Positions 25,925-34,794 of a DNA stretch of 59,623 nt are shown one piece after another. Made by a program: the position numbers and the translations under genes. Positions within the stretch are counted from its first letter, which is position 1. Every line of letters begins with the position of its first letter. Under the pieces are notes generated by a model that made no database searches, had not been told where the DNA came from, and saw nothing but the letters and a program-made list of their open reading frames with translations. The stretch comes from Gammaproteobacteria bacterium (GTDB lineage: Bacteria > Pseudomonadota > Gammaproteobacteria > Burkholderiales > Burkholderiaceae_C). Location of the stretch: NCBI GenBank assembly GCA_025359085.1, contig JANYHL010000035.1, positions 1 through 59,623 on the forward strand, read 5' to 3'.

Positions 25925-27007
25925 ATGCGTACCCTGCGAACCGTCCTCCTCCTGACTTTGCTTGCCTGGCTGGCCAGCTGCGCCGACACCGGCTACTACC
26001 TGCAATCCGCGGGGGGGCATCTGCAAATGATGAAGGCGGCCCGACCGATTGCGACCTGGCTGGCGGATGAGAGCGTTGCGCCGACCTTGAAGCAGCGCTT
26101 GCAAATGGCCGAGCGCATTCGTGCCTTTGCCGTGACTGAGCTGCAATTGCCTGACAACGCCAGTTACCACCGCTATGCCGACTTGCGGCGCCGCTCCGTG
26201 GTGTGGAACGTGGTGGCGGCGCCTGCGTTTTCACTGACGCTCAAAACCTGGTGTTTCCCGGTGGTGGGCTGTGTCGGTTACCGTGGTTATTTCAATGAGA
26301 TGGAGGCGCGCGCGGAGGCGCTTGCGCTGCAGCGCGACGGGCTGGAGGCCAGTGTCTATGGCGTACCGGCTTATTCGACCCTGGGTTGGCTGAACTGGGC
26401 CGGTGGCGACCCGCTGCTCAGCACCTTTATCCACTACCCGGAAGGTGAGTTGGCGCGCATGATTTTTCACGAGCTGGCGCATCAGGTGCTGTATGTCAAA
26501 GACGACACGCGGTTCAATGAATCGTTTGCGACTGCGGTGGAACAGCTGGGCAGTGCGCGCTGGCTCGCACTGCAGGGCTCGCCCGCCGCCCGCGCCGAGT
26601 ACGCAGCGTTTGATGGTCGGCGCCGCCAATTTCGGTCGCTGTTAGCGGTCACGCGCACCCGTTTAGCGGAAATTTACAAGCAAAATGAGGGGCTAGCCCT
26701 TGATGAACCTGCGTTGATAGCTATGAAAAAAGAAGCAATGCAGGATTTTCGCGATGACTACGCCCGGCTGAGAAGTAACTGGGGGGCTTATGCGGGCTAT
26801 GACGCCTGGGTAGCGGGGGCGAATAATGCGGCGTTTGCCGCGCAGGCTGCGTATGACGAACTGACGCCGGCTTTTGAGAAATTGTTTGAGCGACACGGTC
26901 GGGACTGGCCAAGGTTCTATGATGCAGTCCGGCAGTTGGCGCACATGCCTGCGGCTGAGCGGGCCCGCGCCCTGAAACAAATAACAACGGAGCATCTCAG
27001 TGGCTGA
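25925..27007 (+). CDS. Predicted zinc aminopeptidase lipoprotein (PF10023 family)
   Basis: A 360-residue lipoprotein. The signal MRTLRTVLLLTLLAWLASC ends in a lipobox cysteine (residue 19). The family signature FHELAHQVLYVKDDTRFNESFA contains HELAH (zinc ligands and catalytic glutamate) with a downstream glutamate in NESFA. Upstream blocks WNVVAAPAFSLTLKTWCFPVVGCVGYRGYF are conserved in this family. Around residues 248-272 the coding DNA matches the dispersed repeat (26668-26738), so the segment IYKQNEGLALDEPALIAMKK appears repeat-derived; it keeps the frame. The last codons overlap the next gene by eight bases. Confidence 0.85.
   Translation: MRTLRTVLLLTLLAWLASCADTGYYLQSAGGHLQMMKAARPIATWLADESVAPTLKQRLQMAERIRAFAVTELQLPDNASYHRYADLRRRSVVWNVVAAPAFSLTLKTWCFPVVGCVGYRGYFNEMEARAEALALQRDGLEASVYGVPAYSTLGWLNWAGGDPLLSTFIHYPEGELARMIFHELAHQVLYVKDDTRFNESFATAVEQLGSARWLALQGSPAARAEYAAFDGRRRQFRSLLAVTRTRLAEIYKQNEGLALDEPALIAMKKEAMQDFRDDYARLRSNWGAYAGYDAWVAGANNAAFAAQAAYDELTPAFEKLFERHGRDWPRFYDAVRQLAHMPAAERARALKQITTEHLSG
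26668..26738 (-). repeat. Dispersed repeat, copy in frame inside the aminopeptidase gene
   Basis: Read on the minus strand it shows CATAGCTATCAACGCAGG and GGGCTAGCCCCTCATTTTGC, the same modules as the intergenic copy at 49448. The insertion preserves the reading frame of the host gene. Confidence 0.6.
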
Positions 27008-27338
27008 TCTTCATATCCTGCGACATCACACGCTTGGGCTACCCAATGCCCGCAAAGTGGCCTTCAAATGGGCGGAAAACGCGGAAAAAGAATTTGGCAT
27101 GCAGTGCACTTATGCCGAAGGCCAGACCGTTGATGAAGTCACCTTTGAACGCTCGGGGGTTCACGGCACCTTATCGGTGACCAAGGACAAGTTTGAGCTC
27201 CAGGCCAGACTCGGTTTTCTGGTCGGTGCGTTCAAGACCCGGATCGAAAGTGAAATCATTAAAAATCTGGATGACTTGCTGACACCCCAGCCCAAACTGC
27301 GGGTGCATGCCAAACCGCACGCGAACAAGAAAACATGA
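27000..27338 (+). CDS. Polyhydroxyalkanoic acid system family protein (PHA_gran_rgn)
   Basis: A 112-residue small protein of the PF09650 type: ADLHILRHHTLGLPNARKVA, then EFGMQCTYAEGQTVDEVTFERSGVHGTLSVTKDKFELQARLGFL. Members are encoded near PHA metabolism genes and are thought to act on or at storage granules; the mechanism is unknown. The start is a GTG at 27000 with GGAG at 26989-26992, overlapping the aminopeptidase stop. An acyl-CoA-binding protein and a wax ester synthase follow, in keeping with storage-lipid metabolism. Confidence 0.8.
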   Translation: MADLHILRHHTLGLPNARKVAFKWAENAEKEFGMQCTYAEGQTVDEVTFERSGVHGTLSVTKDKFELQARLGFLVGAFKTRIESEIIKNLDDLLTPQPKLRVHAKPHANKKT

Positions 27339-27390
27339 GGTGGCTGGCCGGGCGCGCCGCTGGGGCGCCCCAGGCGCTGGCGGGTTGGGT

Positions 27391-27645
27391 TTAGCTCAGG
27401 GACTCGATCAGGTCAATGTATTGCTGCATGGCATCGGTGCTGCTGGTACCTTTGAGGCTACTCCAGGCCTCCCATTTGGCGCGCCCCACCATATCGCTGA
27501 AGCCGGGTTTTTTCTCATCGTTGTCACCCACGCTGGCTTGTTTGTAGAGGGCATAAATTTTCAGCAAGGTATTGTTATCCGGGCGTTCGCTCAGATTTTT
27601 TGAATCGGCAAGGGCCGTTTCGAATTTTTTTTTCAGCTCAGACAT
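27391..27645 (-). CDS. Acyl-CoA-binding protein (ACBP)
   Basis: An 84-residue four-helix ACBP that buffers and carries acyl-CoA esters in the cytosol. It covers the whole family: LKKKFETALADSKNLSERPD, then the ligand motif LLKIYALYKQASVGD (tyrosine and lysine contacts), and KWEAWSSLKGTSSTDAMQQYI. The start at 27645 gives full-length similarity. It is convergent with the PHA-granule gene and divergent from the wax ester synthase gene, whose acyl-CoA substrates it could bind. Confidence 0.93.
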   Translation of the reverse strand: MSELKKKFETALADSKNLSERPDNNTLLKIYALYKQASVGDNDEKKPGFSDMVGRAKWEAWSSLKGTSSTDAMQQYIDLIESLS

Positions 27646-27781
27646 GGTTTTCTCCCGTTAAAGTTAAAGACCCGAGGGTTGGGGGTCAACGCGGGGTATC
27701 TTAGTGTGCGTCTTGCCGACAGAATAGGGGCAGTTCCCCAGTACTGTCGTTCTGTTTTTGCTTTGCCCGTCAGGAGAGTTC

Positions 27782-29338
27782 ATGGTTACCCGAATCGTTA
27801 GCAAAAAAGTCGTCGCCAGGAGCGTCAGTCCGGTCGCCCCCGAACGGGTGAAAAAGAAGGCGTCGGCGGTCACGCCGGGGCCAGACGGGCCGACCCAGGA
27901 GCGCATGAGCAAGGTCGACACCGCCTGGCTGCGCATGGATTCGCCCAGTAATTTGATGATGATCGTGGGGGTCTGGATCATCAAGCCGGGGGTGAGTTAC
28001 CCGGTGGTGTGCCAGCGCATCCAGGAGCGCTTGCTGCAGTACCCGCGCTTTGGTCAACGGGTGCAGCAGGATGCCAGCGGCGCCAGTTGGGTTCTTGATA
28101 CCGACTTCCAGATCGAACGCCATGTGGTCCGGGAGACTCTGGCGGTGGCGGCCCCCGGGCTGGAACAAACGGCCTTGCAGGAGCGGTTGGCCGAGCTTGC
28201 CATGCAGGCGCTCGACATGCGCCATCCTTTGTGGGAGTTTCGTCTGATCGAGCATTACCAGGGCGGTTCGGCCTTGCTGGCGCGCCTGCATCATTGCATT
28301 GCCGATGGTCTGGCGCTGATTGCTGTGACCCAGACCCTGGTTGATGGGGGCTCGGCACCGCCGCGCGGCGCGACTCCGCAGGCGCGGGGGGATGGGGCGG
28401 CAGCGGATGACTGGATTGCCGACCTGCTGATCCGCCCCTTCACCGAGGCGGCGGTCAAAGCGCTTGACGCGGTGGGAGAAGGTGCGGTCAACGCCCTGGA
28501 AATGCTGATTGACCCGCAAAAGGGTCTGGAGCAAAGTTTGGAGAAGCGTCTGGCTGGCTCGGTGGAACTGGCCAAAATGGCGTATCAAGTGGTTCGGGAT
28601 GCGGCCGCGCTGGCGCTCATGCCCGACGACGCGCCGACGCGCCTCAAGGGCACGCCCGGCACGCGCAAGCGCGTGGCCTGGTGCCAACCGATTCCGCTGG
28701 AAGAAGTCAAGGCCGTCGGGCGCGCGCTGAACTGCTCCATCAACGATGTGTTGTTGAGCTGCGTGGCGGGTGCCCTGGGCAAGTACCTCCAATCCTTTGG
28801 CGATGCTATTGAGGGCAAGGAAATCCGGGTCATGGTGCCGGTGAACCTGCGCCCGATCGAAGATGCCCACCAACTGGGAAATCGCTTTGGGCTGGCACCG
28901 GTGCTGTTGCCGATTGGGATCGAGAACCCGATCGAGCGCGTGTTCGCGGTGCGCGCGCGCATGGGCGCAATGAAAGACAGCATGCAGCCACTGCTGGCGT
29001 TTGCGCTGCTGGCGGTGGCTGGGGTGTTGGTGAAGTCGGCGCAAGACGCGCTGCTGAGCCTGTTTTCGAAAAAGACCACCGCCGTCATGACCAATGTGCC
29101 GGGGCCGCGTCACAAGCTTGAATTTTGCGGCGCCACGCTGGAGCAAAGTCTGTTCTGGGTGCCCCAGTCGGGTTCGGTCGGCTTGGGCGTCTCGATCTTG
29201 AGTTACGGCGGGGGCGTGCAGTTCAGCGTCATCAGCGACACGACACTGTGCCCCGATCCGCAAAAAATCATCGACCAGTTCGAGCCGGAATTTGCCAAGC
29301 TGACCCTGCTGACCTTGATGCTGCCGTGGGGCCAGTGA
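27782..29338 (+). CDS. Wax ester synthase / diacylglycerol acyltransferase (WS/DGAT)
   Basis: A 518-residue acyltransferase that esterifies fatty alcohols or diacylglycerol with acyl-CoA for neutral-lipid storage. The start at 27782 has AGGAG at 27770-27774. A basic N-terminal extension of about 45 residues precedes the family start MSKVDTAWLRMDSPSNLMMI. The catalytic HHxxxDG motif is LHHCIADGLALI (about residue 180). Further conserved parts are NDVLLSCVAGALGKYL, VMVPVNLRP, GNRFGLAPVLLPI and TNVPGPRHKLEFCG. It follows the PHA-type and ACBP genes, making a small storage-lipid group. Confidence 0.93.
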   Translation: MVTRIVSKKVVARSVSPVAPERVKKKASAVTPGPDGPTQERMSKVDTAWLRMDSPSNLMMIVGVWIIKPGVSYPVVCQRIQERLLQYPRFGQRVQQDASGASWVLDTDFQIERHVVRETLAVAAPGLEQTALQERLAELAMQALDMRHPLWEFRLIEHYQGGSALLARLHHCIADGLALIAVTQTLVDGGSAPPRGATPQARGDGAAADDWIADLLIRPFTEAAVKALDAVGEGAVNALEMLIDPQKGLEQSLEKRLAGSVELAKMAYQVVRDAAALALMPDDAPTRLKGTPGTRKRVAWCQPIPLEEVKAVGRALNCSINDVLLSCVAGALGKYLQSFGDAIEGKEIRVMVPVNLRPIEDAHQLGNRFGLAPVLLPIGIENPIERVFAVRARMGAMKDSMQPLLAFALLAVAGVLVKSAQDALLSLFSKKTTAVMTNVPGPRHKLEFCGATLEQSLFWVPQSGSVGLGVSILSYGGGVQFSVISDTTLCPDPQKIIDQFEPEFAKLTLLTLMLPWGQ

Positions 29339-29402
29339 TTCTGAATACTACTATTTTGATAGCTTGGTAGGCCCGTTCCATCAGGGCTGGCGTCATCAGC
29401 CA

Positions 29403-30464
29403 TCAATTGCCGTAGTGCTTGACGACCCAGTCGCGGTAGCCACCGCTTTGCACGTTGGCAACCCAGTCCGGGTGGTCCAGGTACCACTGCACGGTTTTGC
29501 GGATGCCGCTCTCGAAGGTTTCCGCCGGTTTCCAGCCCAGCTCCTGTTCGATCTTGCGCGCGTCAATCGCGTAGCGCCGGTCGTGGCCGGGGCGGTCGGT
29601 CACATAGGTGATCTGCGTCTGGTACGGCTGGCCGTCGGCGCGCGGTTTCAGCTCATCAAGCAGGGCGCAGACGATCTGCACGATGTCGAGGTTGGGCTTT
29701 TCGTTCCAGCCGCCAACGTTGTAGACCTCGCCCACTTGACCGGCTTCGAGCACACGGCGAATTGCGCTGCAATGGTCTTTGACATACAGCCAGTCGCGAA
29801 TCTGCTGGCCGTCGCCATAGACCGGCAATGCTTTGCCGGCCTGCGCGTTGACGATCATCAGTGGAATCAGTTTTTCCGGGAAGTGAAACGGCCCGTAGTT
29901 GTTGGAGCAGTTGGTGGTCAGCACCGGCAAGCCGTAGGTGTGGTGGTAGGCGCGCACCAGGTGGTCGCTGGCCGCCTTGGAGGCTGAATACGGGCTGTTC
30001 GGTTCGTAGCGGTGGGTTTCGGTAAAGGCCGGCTCGGTGTGGGCCAGCGAACCATAGACCTCGTCGGTGGAGACATGCAGCAGCCGAAAGCCGGCCCGGG
30101 CCTCGGCCGCCAGCGCGCCCCAATAGGCGCGCACCGCCTCTAACAGGTTGAAGGTGCCGACGATATTGGTCTGGATGAATTCACCGGGGCCGTGAATGGA
30201 GCGGTCGACGTGGCTCTCGGCCGCAAAATTGACCACGGCGCGCGGCTGGTACTGGAGCAGCAGCTTGGCCACCAGCGCCGCGTCGCCAAAATCTCCTTGC
30301 ACAAATACATGACGAGCGTCGTCGGCGAGCGTGGCCAGGTTTTGCAGATTGCCGGCGTAGGTGAGTTTGTCGAGGTTGATGACCAGCTCATCCGACTGGG
30401 CCAACCAGTCGAGCACAAAATTGCTGCCAATAAAGCCGGCGCCGCCGGTGACGAGGATACTCAT
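29403..30464 (-). CDS. rfbB: dTDP-glucose 4,6-dehydratase
   Basis: A 353-residue extended SDR enzyme that converts dTDP-glucose to dTDP-4-keto-6-deoxyglucose, a step toward dTDP-rhamnose and other deoxysugars. The NAD-binding motif is [15 protein letters not shown]. Catalytic residues lie in [10 protein letters not shown] (Thr/Asp/Glu) and [14 protein letters not shown] (YxxxK). [19 protein letters not shown] and RDWLYVKDH are typical of RfbB. The usual partners rfbA, rfbC and rfbD are not in this window, so the gene stands alone here. The same gene is also called rmlB. Confidence 0.95.
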   Translation of the reverse strand: MSILVTGGAGFIGSNFVLDWLAQSDELVINLDKLTYAGNLQNLATLADDARHVFVQGDFGDAALVAKLLLQYQPRAVVNFAAESHVDRSIHGPGEFIQTNIVGTFNLLEAVRAYWGALAAEARAGFRLLHVSTDEVYGSLAHTEPAFTETHRYEPNSPYSASKAASDHLVRAYHHTYGLPVLTTNCSNNYGPFHFPEKLIPLMIVNAQAGKALPVYGDGQQIRDWLYVKDHCSAIRRVLEAGQVGEVYNVGGWNEKPNLDIVQIVCALLDELKPRADGQPYQTQITYVTDRPGHDRRYAIDARKIEQELGWKPAETFESGIRKTVQWYLDHPDWVANVQSGGYRDWVVKHYGN

Positions 30465-30522
30465 AGGGGGGTCGTTCCTGAAAACATAAAACTGAGCTGA
30501 TTATCTTCCTCCCGCGCCCGCG

Positions 30523-31818
30523 CTACAGCAGTTGCATCTTGCGCGCGGCCTCGGTCAGTTCGGCGCGGAAATCCGGGTGCGCAATCGAGATCATCTCTTG
30601 CGCCCGCTGTTTGGCCGACTTGCCGCGCAATTGCGCCACACCATATTCCGTGACGACGTAGTTGATGTCGTTCTTGCTGGTGCTTATGTGGGTGCCGGGG
30701 GCCAGCGTTGGCACGATGCGCGTGAGGCGGTCGTTCTGGGCGGTGGACGGCAGCACGATAAACGCTTTGCCGCCGCGCGAGCGGTTCGCCGCGCGCACAA
30801 AATCGGCCTGGCCGCCGGTGCCGGAATAGGGCACATGGCCCAGACTTTCCGAGCCGCACTGGCCCAGCAGATCAATCTGCAGCGTGGCATTGATCGCCAT
30901 CAGCTTGTCGTTTTTGGCCGCCAGATAGGGATCGTTGGTGAAGTCCACCGGGTGGATTTCCAGCGCCGGGTTGCGGTCCATGAACTGGTACAGTTTTTTG
31001 GATCCGAGCGCAAAAGTGGCGATCATCTTGCCCGGCAGATAGGTCTTTTTGCGGTTGGTGATGGCGCCGCTTTCGACCAGCGTCAGAATGCCATCGCCAA
31101 TCATCTCGGTGTGCACGCCCAGGTCATGCTTGTGCGTGAGTTGCATCACCACCGCGTCCGGAATGCCGCCGTAGCCGATTTGCAGCGTGGAGCCGTCGTC
31201 AATCATGTCGGCCACGTACTTGCCAATCGCGACTTGCACCGGGCCAATCTTGGGCAAGCCTACTTCCATCACCGGCTCGTCACTTTCAACCAGCGCCGCC
31301 ACCTCTGAAATATGCACATGACAATTGCCGTTGGCAAACGGCACATTCGGGTTGACTTCCAGCACCACCGCACGCGCTTTGGCCACCGCGGCCATGGTGT
31401 AGTCAGCGCCCAGGCTGAGCGCAAAATAGCCGTGCTGGTCCATCGGCGACGCCATCGAAAAGACCACGTCAGCCGGAATCTGGCCGCGTTCGATCAGGCT
31501 CGGCATCTCCGAGAAATAGCTCGGAATGAAATCGATCCAGCCGCTCTGACCGCCCGCACGCGTGGCAGCACCAAAGAAAAATGCCACATGGCGCACATGT
31601 TCCACCGTTTCCGGGTCGATGTAGCCAAATTTGCGCACCGCCAGAATCTGTGCCACTTTGACATCGCGGAAGCGCCTGCGCTGCTCTGACAGCGCGCTCA
31701 AGAGCGCGGGCGGCTCGCCCACGCCGGTGGGGACAATGATGAAGTCGCCGTTTTTCACATGAGAAATTGCGTCGTCTGCGGTGCCAAGTTTCTTTTGGTA
31801 TTGATTTTTGAATGACAT
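30523..31818 (-). CDS. Acetyl-CoA hydrolase/CoA-transferase family protein
   Basis: A 431-residue CoA-transferase of the Cat1/Cat2 type, expected to move CoA between acyl-CoA and a carboxylate such as acetate, succinate or 4-hydroxybutyrate. Visible parts: GDFIIVPTGVGEPPALLSAL, FSMASPMDQHGYFALSLGAD, QIGYGGIPDAVVMQLTHK, and GVHTEMIGDGILTLVESGAIT with the likely catalytic glutamate in HTEM. The C-terminal part has GTGGQADFVRAANRSRGGKAF and VVTEYGVAQLRGKSAKQRA. It lies between rfbB and rlmJ without an obvious pathway partner. Its exact donor and acceptor are not readable. Confidence 0.88.
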   Translation of the reverse strand: MSFKNQYQKKLGTADDAISHVKNGDFIIVPTGVGEPPALLSALSEQRRRFRDVKVAQILAVRKFGYIDPETVEHVRHVAFFFGAATRAGGQSGWIDFIPSYFSEMPSLIERGQIPADVVFSMASPMDQHGYFALSLGADYTMAAVAKARAVVLEVNPNVPFANGNCHVHISEVAALVESDEPVMEVGLPKIGPVQVAIGKYVADMIDDGSTLQIGYGGIPDAVVMQLTHKHDLGVHTEMIGDGILTLVESGAITNRKKTYLPGKMIATFALGSKKLYQFMDRNPALEIHPVDFTNDPYLAAKNDKLMAINATLQIDLLGQCGSESLGHVPYSGTGGQADFVRAANRSRGGKAFIVLPSTAQNDRLTRIVPTLAPGTHISTSKNDINYVVTEYGVAQLRGKSAKQRAQEMISIAHPDFRAELTEAARKMQLL

Positions 31819-31836
31819 GATGGTGTGGGTAGGTGA

Positions 31837-32793
31837 TCAGCCGCCGGACTCGACGCTGAAATCGGCGTGCTGGTCTTGCCCGAGCAGCTCGACCATCTGC
31901 GGCAGCGCCAGCTGCAAGGCTGCCTTCAGGGTGTGCGGCGGGTTGATGATGAACATGCCACTGGCGGGCAGACCCGGCCGGATGACCTCGCCCTCGTCGT
32001 CGGCGGTCAGCTTGCTGGATTTGACGGTCAGCGTCGCGTTCAGCCACGGCTTGCCGGCTTTGGTGGCCAGCGTCTTGAGCTTGCGCGGCACGTCGTGCGC
32101 TTCGGGCCGCGGAATGATCGGGTACCAGATGGCATAGGTGCCGGTGGCAAAGCGGGTCAAGGCATCCGCCACCATGGCGACGACGCGGGCGTAGTCGGTC
32201 TTGATTTCGTAGCTGGGGTCACTCAGCACCAGCGCCCGGCGCGCTGGCGGGGGCAAGAATTTCTTGATGCCTTCAAAGCCGTCCTCGCGCAACACCGCCA
32301 CCTGGCGCCCGGCTTCGAGCTGTGCAATGTTGGCGGACAGGGTTTTGGCATCGGTCGGGTGAATCTCGAACACCTTCAGCTTGTCGCGCTCGCCCAGCAG
32401 GCGCTGGATGATGAACGGCGAGCCGGGATAGACCTTGTGGCTGCCCTTGTTGTTGAAGCTGGCCACCAGTTCCAGGTAGTCTTTGAGCGCCGGGGCCAGG
32501 GTGGCGGTGGTAATTTTCGGTTTAGCTACTTTTTTAGTAGCTGATGACGCTTGACTGGCGGGAGTTGCAGGCTCATTTAATGCAGAAATCAGACGCAAAA
32601 ACCCCTGGCCCGCTTCACCGCTTGTGGCGGCGTATTCACCATCGAGACGGTACAGACCGGCACCGGCATGGGTGTCAAACACCGTGAGCGCCGTGTCTTT
32701 CTGCAGCAAATGCCGCAGAACGGCCAGCAGCACGGTGTGTTTTAGGACGTCGGCATGGTTGCCGGCATGAAAGGCGTGGCGGTAACTAAACAT
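31837..32793 (-). CDS. rlmJ: 23S rRNA (adenine-2030-N6)-methyltransferase RlmJ
   Basis: A 318-residue methyltransferase acting on A2030 of 23S rRNA. The RlmJ opening MFSYRHAFHAGNHADVLKH is intact, followed by the SAM region FDTHAGAGLYRLD and the catalytic LVLSDPSYEIK (DPxY). PGSPFIIQRLLGERDKL and GTYAIWYPI also match. It is about 35 residues longer than the E. coli protein (280). The extra segment, about residues 75-95 (ASQASSATKKVAKPK and flanks), is encoded by DNA resembling the dispersed repeat at 32517-32590, in frame. It is likely an exposed loop. Confidence 0.95.
   Translation of the reverse strand: MFSYRHAFHAGNHADVLKHTVLLAVLRHLLQKDTALTVFDTHAGAGLYRLDGEYAATSGEAGQGFLRLISALNEPATPASQASSATKKVAKPKITTATLAPALKDYLELVASFNNKGSHKVYPGSPFIIQRLLGERDKLKVFEIHPTDAKTLSANIAQLEAGRQVAVLREDGFEGIKKFLPPPARRALVLSDPSYEIKTDYARVVAMVADALTRFATGTYAIWYPIIPRPEAHDVPRKLKTLATKAGKPWLNATLTVKSSKLTADDEGEVIRPGLPASGMFIINPPHTLKAALQLALPQMVELLGQDQHADFSVESGG
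32517..32590 (+). repeat. Dispersed repeat, diverged copy in frame inside rlmJ
   Basis: The palindrome TAGCTACTTTTTTAGTAGCT begins a segment ending in GGCGGGAGTTGCAGGCTCATTT, a degenerate version of the repeat tail. It coincides with an insertion in the RlmJ protein relative to the usual length. Confidence 0.5.
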
Positions 32794-33284
32794 GGGGCTG
32801 ATGGTAACCGGCAGCGGAGTGCCTTGTCACTCTGCGACGGGTGTGCCGCTGCTGTTGACCCTGTCGTACAGTGGGCGGGTGGATGGGGCTGTCGCGCCTT
32901 TGCCTGTGGGTGGGGCTGGCGGACCGGGTATCCGCTCTCTGGCCCACGCTCGCGGGCTTACAGGGCTGGTTTGCCGCCGCTACGGCCTCAACTTGTCCTT
33001 TGTGTGTGCCTGCATCGTGGTCACCGCGAATGGGCCGCCGATCGGACACCCAATCCACCAGCCCGAGTGGCGATGGGGGTGGCGGGAGGAATCAAATGAG
33101 ATGCTGAAGTTGATGGGTGTTTGCGGCGCACCAACGGGCGTTGCGATGCGGTGCAGAAAACGAGCGTTTGTTCGACAAGCCTCGGGTTCGCGCCACTGCA
33201 GCGGTTGCTGTCCTTCGCGCCGACCTCCCAGTTTGATACGATGCTGTCATGAATCTTCGTGACAACCTATCGGATACCGGTCGC
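32794..33284. other. Gene-free region left of the GNAT gene, with a long inverted-repeat element (A)
   Basis: No convincing gene was found here. GGGCGGGTGGATGGGG (32873-32888) pairs with CCCAATCCACCAGCCC (33049-33064), 14 of 16 positions, enclosing about 160 bases. Inside are GGCCCACGCTCGCGG (32941) and GTGGTCACCGCGAATGGG (33017). Both motifs recur, inverted and with the same spacing, in element B at 33979-34128. A TACGAT box at 33238-33243 may be the minus-10 of the GNAT gene. Confidence 0.5.
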
Positions 33285-33863
33285 ATGAAGAGCCCGCCCG
33301 AACTCATCGACGGCATTCTTGTGAGACTGCGAAGGGCGACACCTGATGACGCTCCGGCGCTGTTCCTGGCCGCCGCAAGTCCTGAGGTGATGAAGTACAT
33401 GACGTGGCCAGCGCAGGCAAGCGACTCCGAAACTCGAAGTCATCTTCAGGGCGCTGCCCAACGGTGGCTTGATGGCACCGAGTACCAATGGATTATTGAA
33501 GAACGGTCTTCCGGCAATCTTGCAGGAACAATTTCGTTTAGGCCCAAGGCACACGCCGCAGATTTTGGGTACTTCCTTGCCAAGTCGCACTGGGGTAAGG
33601 GGTTGGCACATGAATCAACAACCCTTGTGGTCAACTGGTTGAAGACGCAGCCTGAGATGCTTCGTATTTGGGCAACAGCCGACGCACAGAACAGCAGATA
33701 TCACAAAGTTCTTGAGCGACTGGGGCTGCAACGTGAGGGCATACTGCGTATGGCAACATACCGTCCGAACATGGGCGGTCTGCCGCGAGATACAGCGGTC
33801 TATGCCTGGTGCAAGAGCGATGCCCAGCGGATCGGCCTACACGGACACCCAACTGCTTTGTGA
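33285..33863 (+). CDS. GNAT-family N-acetyltransferase (RimJ/RimL-like)
   Basis: A 192-residue acetyltransferase using acetyl-CoA on an amino group of an unknown substrate. Features: LVRLRRATPDDAPALFLAA, WIIEERSSGNLAGTISFRP, then the acetyl-CoA binding region DFGYFLAKSHWGKGLAHEST (Q/RxxGxG/A-like KGLAHE) and ATADAQNSRYHKVLERLGLQREGILR, typical of RimJ/RimL-like enzymes. An upstream in-frame ATG at 33249 would add 12 residues; neither start has a good ribosome site. The gene lies between two related inverted-repeat elements in opposite orientation, suggesting it came in as a unit. Confidence 0.85.
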   Translation: MKSPPELIDGILVRLRRATPDDAPALFLAAASPEVMKYMTWPAQASDSETRSHLQGAAQRWLDGTEYQWIIEERSSGNLAGTISFRPKAHAADFGYFLAKSHWGKGLAHESTTLVVNWLKTQPEMLRIWATADAQNSRYHKVLERLGLQREGILRMATYRPNMGGLPRDTAVYAWCKSDAQRIGLHGHPTAL

Positions 33864-33978
33864 CGCGTGCTGCGTGTCGGCCACCTCCAATGCTGAGCGA
33901 CTGCTGTCTGGAGATTTGAATGTCAACAACGTGTCTGAATCCGGTATTGGAATCCGCAGCGTGCCCAATCGTCACTTA

Positions 33979-34128
33979 AGGCGGGTGGTGTGGCTTGCGA
34001 GCGCAGGCCCCATTCGCGGCGACCACACGGTCCGCCTACCAGCAACGTAGTTTGTGAGAAGGCCGTTGTGCATCAATTTGGCTCGTCCGCGAGCGTGGGC
34101 CGGAGTCCGCAAGCCATACCGCCCGCCT
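33979..34128 (-). repeat. Long inverted-repeat element (B) right of the GNAT gene
   Basis: AGGCGGGTGGTGTGGCTTGC (33979-33998) faces its near complement ending at 34128; the 21-base arms match at 19 positions. Read on the minus strand it contains GGCCCACGCTCGCGG (from 34101) and GTGGTCGCCGCGAATGGG (from 34026), 75 bases apart, as in element A (76 bases). It sits in the 489-base gap between the GNAT gene and rplM, which otherwise holds only the rplM promoter and leader. Confidence 0.55.
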
Positions 34129-34225
34129 GACACGAGACTTTTTTCGTTAACGCGAAGCAAAAGCAGCAAAGTTCGCATTTGCATCTGTGCCGGGAGATTA
34201 AAACGAGGCGTTTCACCAAATCTCC

Positions 34226-34231
34226 TATAAT
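34226..34231 (+). promoter_or_regulatory. Minus-10 box of the rplM-rpsI operon
   Basis: A perfect TATAAT lies 121 bases ahead of rplM. No good minus-35 hexamer was found at the usual spacing. The long G/C-rich leader between it and the start (about 34240-34352) may carry autoregulatory structure, as is known for ribosomal protein operons. Confidence 0.55.
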
Positions 34232-34352
34232 GCTCGGCTTCGCAGCGCTTTTGTGGCTCCGCGGCGAAGCTTGAACCCCACCTAAGAGATTCCCATCAGA
34301 GGAACGCCGACCGTGGAAAAGAGCCCGACAAACCCTCTCTAGTAGAAAACTC

Positions 34353-34784
34353 ATGACCAAAACTTTCAGCGCTAAAGCAGCTGACGTGGTGCACGAGTGG
34401 TTTGTGATTGACGCGACCGACAAGGTCCTCGGACGAGTAGCCAGCGAAGTTGCTCTCCGTTTGCGCGGCAAACACAAGGCCATTTATACGCCTCACGTCG
34501 ATACCGGTGACTTTATTGTCATCATCAATGCAGCCCAGCTGCGCGTCACCGGCGCCAAGTCGACTGACAAAATCTATTACAGCCATTCTGGCTATCCGGG
34601 CGGCATCTCCAGCGTCAATTTCCGTGACATGCAAGCCAAATTCCCGGGTCGCGCTCTTGAAAAAGCCGTCAAGGGCATGCTGCCCAAGGGCCCGCTTGGC
34701 TACGCCATGATCAAGAAGCTCAAGGTGTACGGTGGTGCTGAGCACCCGCATACTGCCCAGCAACCCAAAGTGTTGGAACTTTAA
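34353..34784 (+). CDS. rplM: 50S ribosomal protein L13
   Basis: A 143-residue L13, an early-binding protein of the large subunit. All family blocks are present: [69 protein letters not shown] and [20 protein letters not shown]. It is followed after ten bases by rpsI, the universal L13-S9 pair. Confidence 0.98.
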   Translation: MTKTFSAKAADVVHEWFVIDATDKVLGRVASEVALRLRGKHKAIYTPHVDTGDFIVIINAAQLRVTGAKSTDKIYYSHSGYPGGISSVNFRDMQAKFPGRALEKAVKGMLPKGPLGYAMIKKLKVYGGAEHPHTAQQPKVLEL

Positions 34785-34794
34785 GGAGCCACTG

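Noticed and set aside
27770-29263. A 497-residue open frame opposite the wax ester synthase gene
   Set aside because: Composition is arginine/histidine/glutamine-rich as expected for an antisense frame, and the plus-strand protein has clear catalytic motifs.
29340-29372. A partial dispersed repeat after the wax ester synthase gene
   Set aside because: Only the AT-rich palindrome half (TACTATTTTGATAGC) is present, without the GGGGGCTAGAGG tail; too short to count.
32792-33262. A 156-residue open frame left of the GNAT gene
   Set aside because: It crosses the inverted-repeat element, has no ribosome site and no recognisable domain; better explained as non-coding.
32873-34128. Integron attC sites flanking the GNAT gene
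   Set aside because: Long hairpins are present, but the conserved core (GTTRRRY with its RYYYAAC partner) was not found, and the two elements are in opposite orientation.
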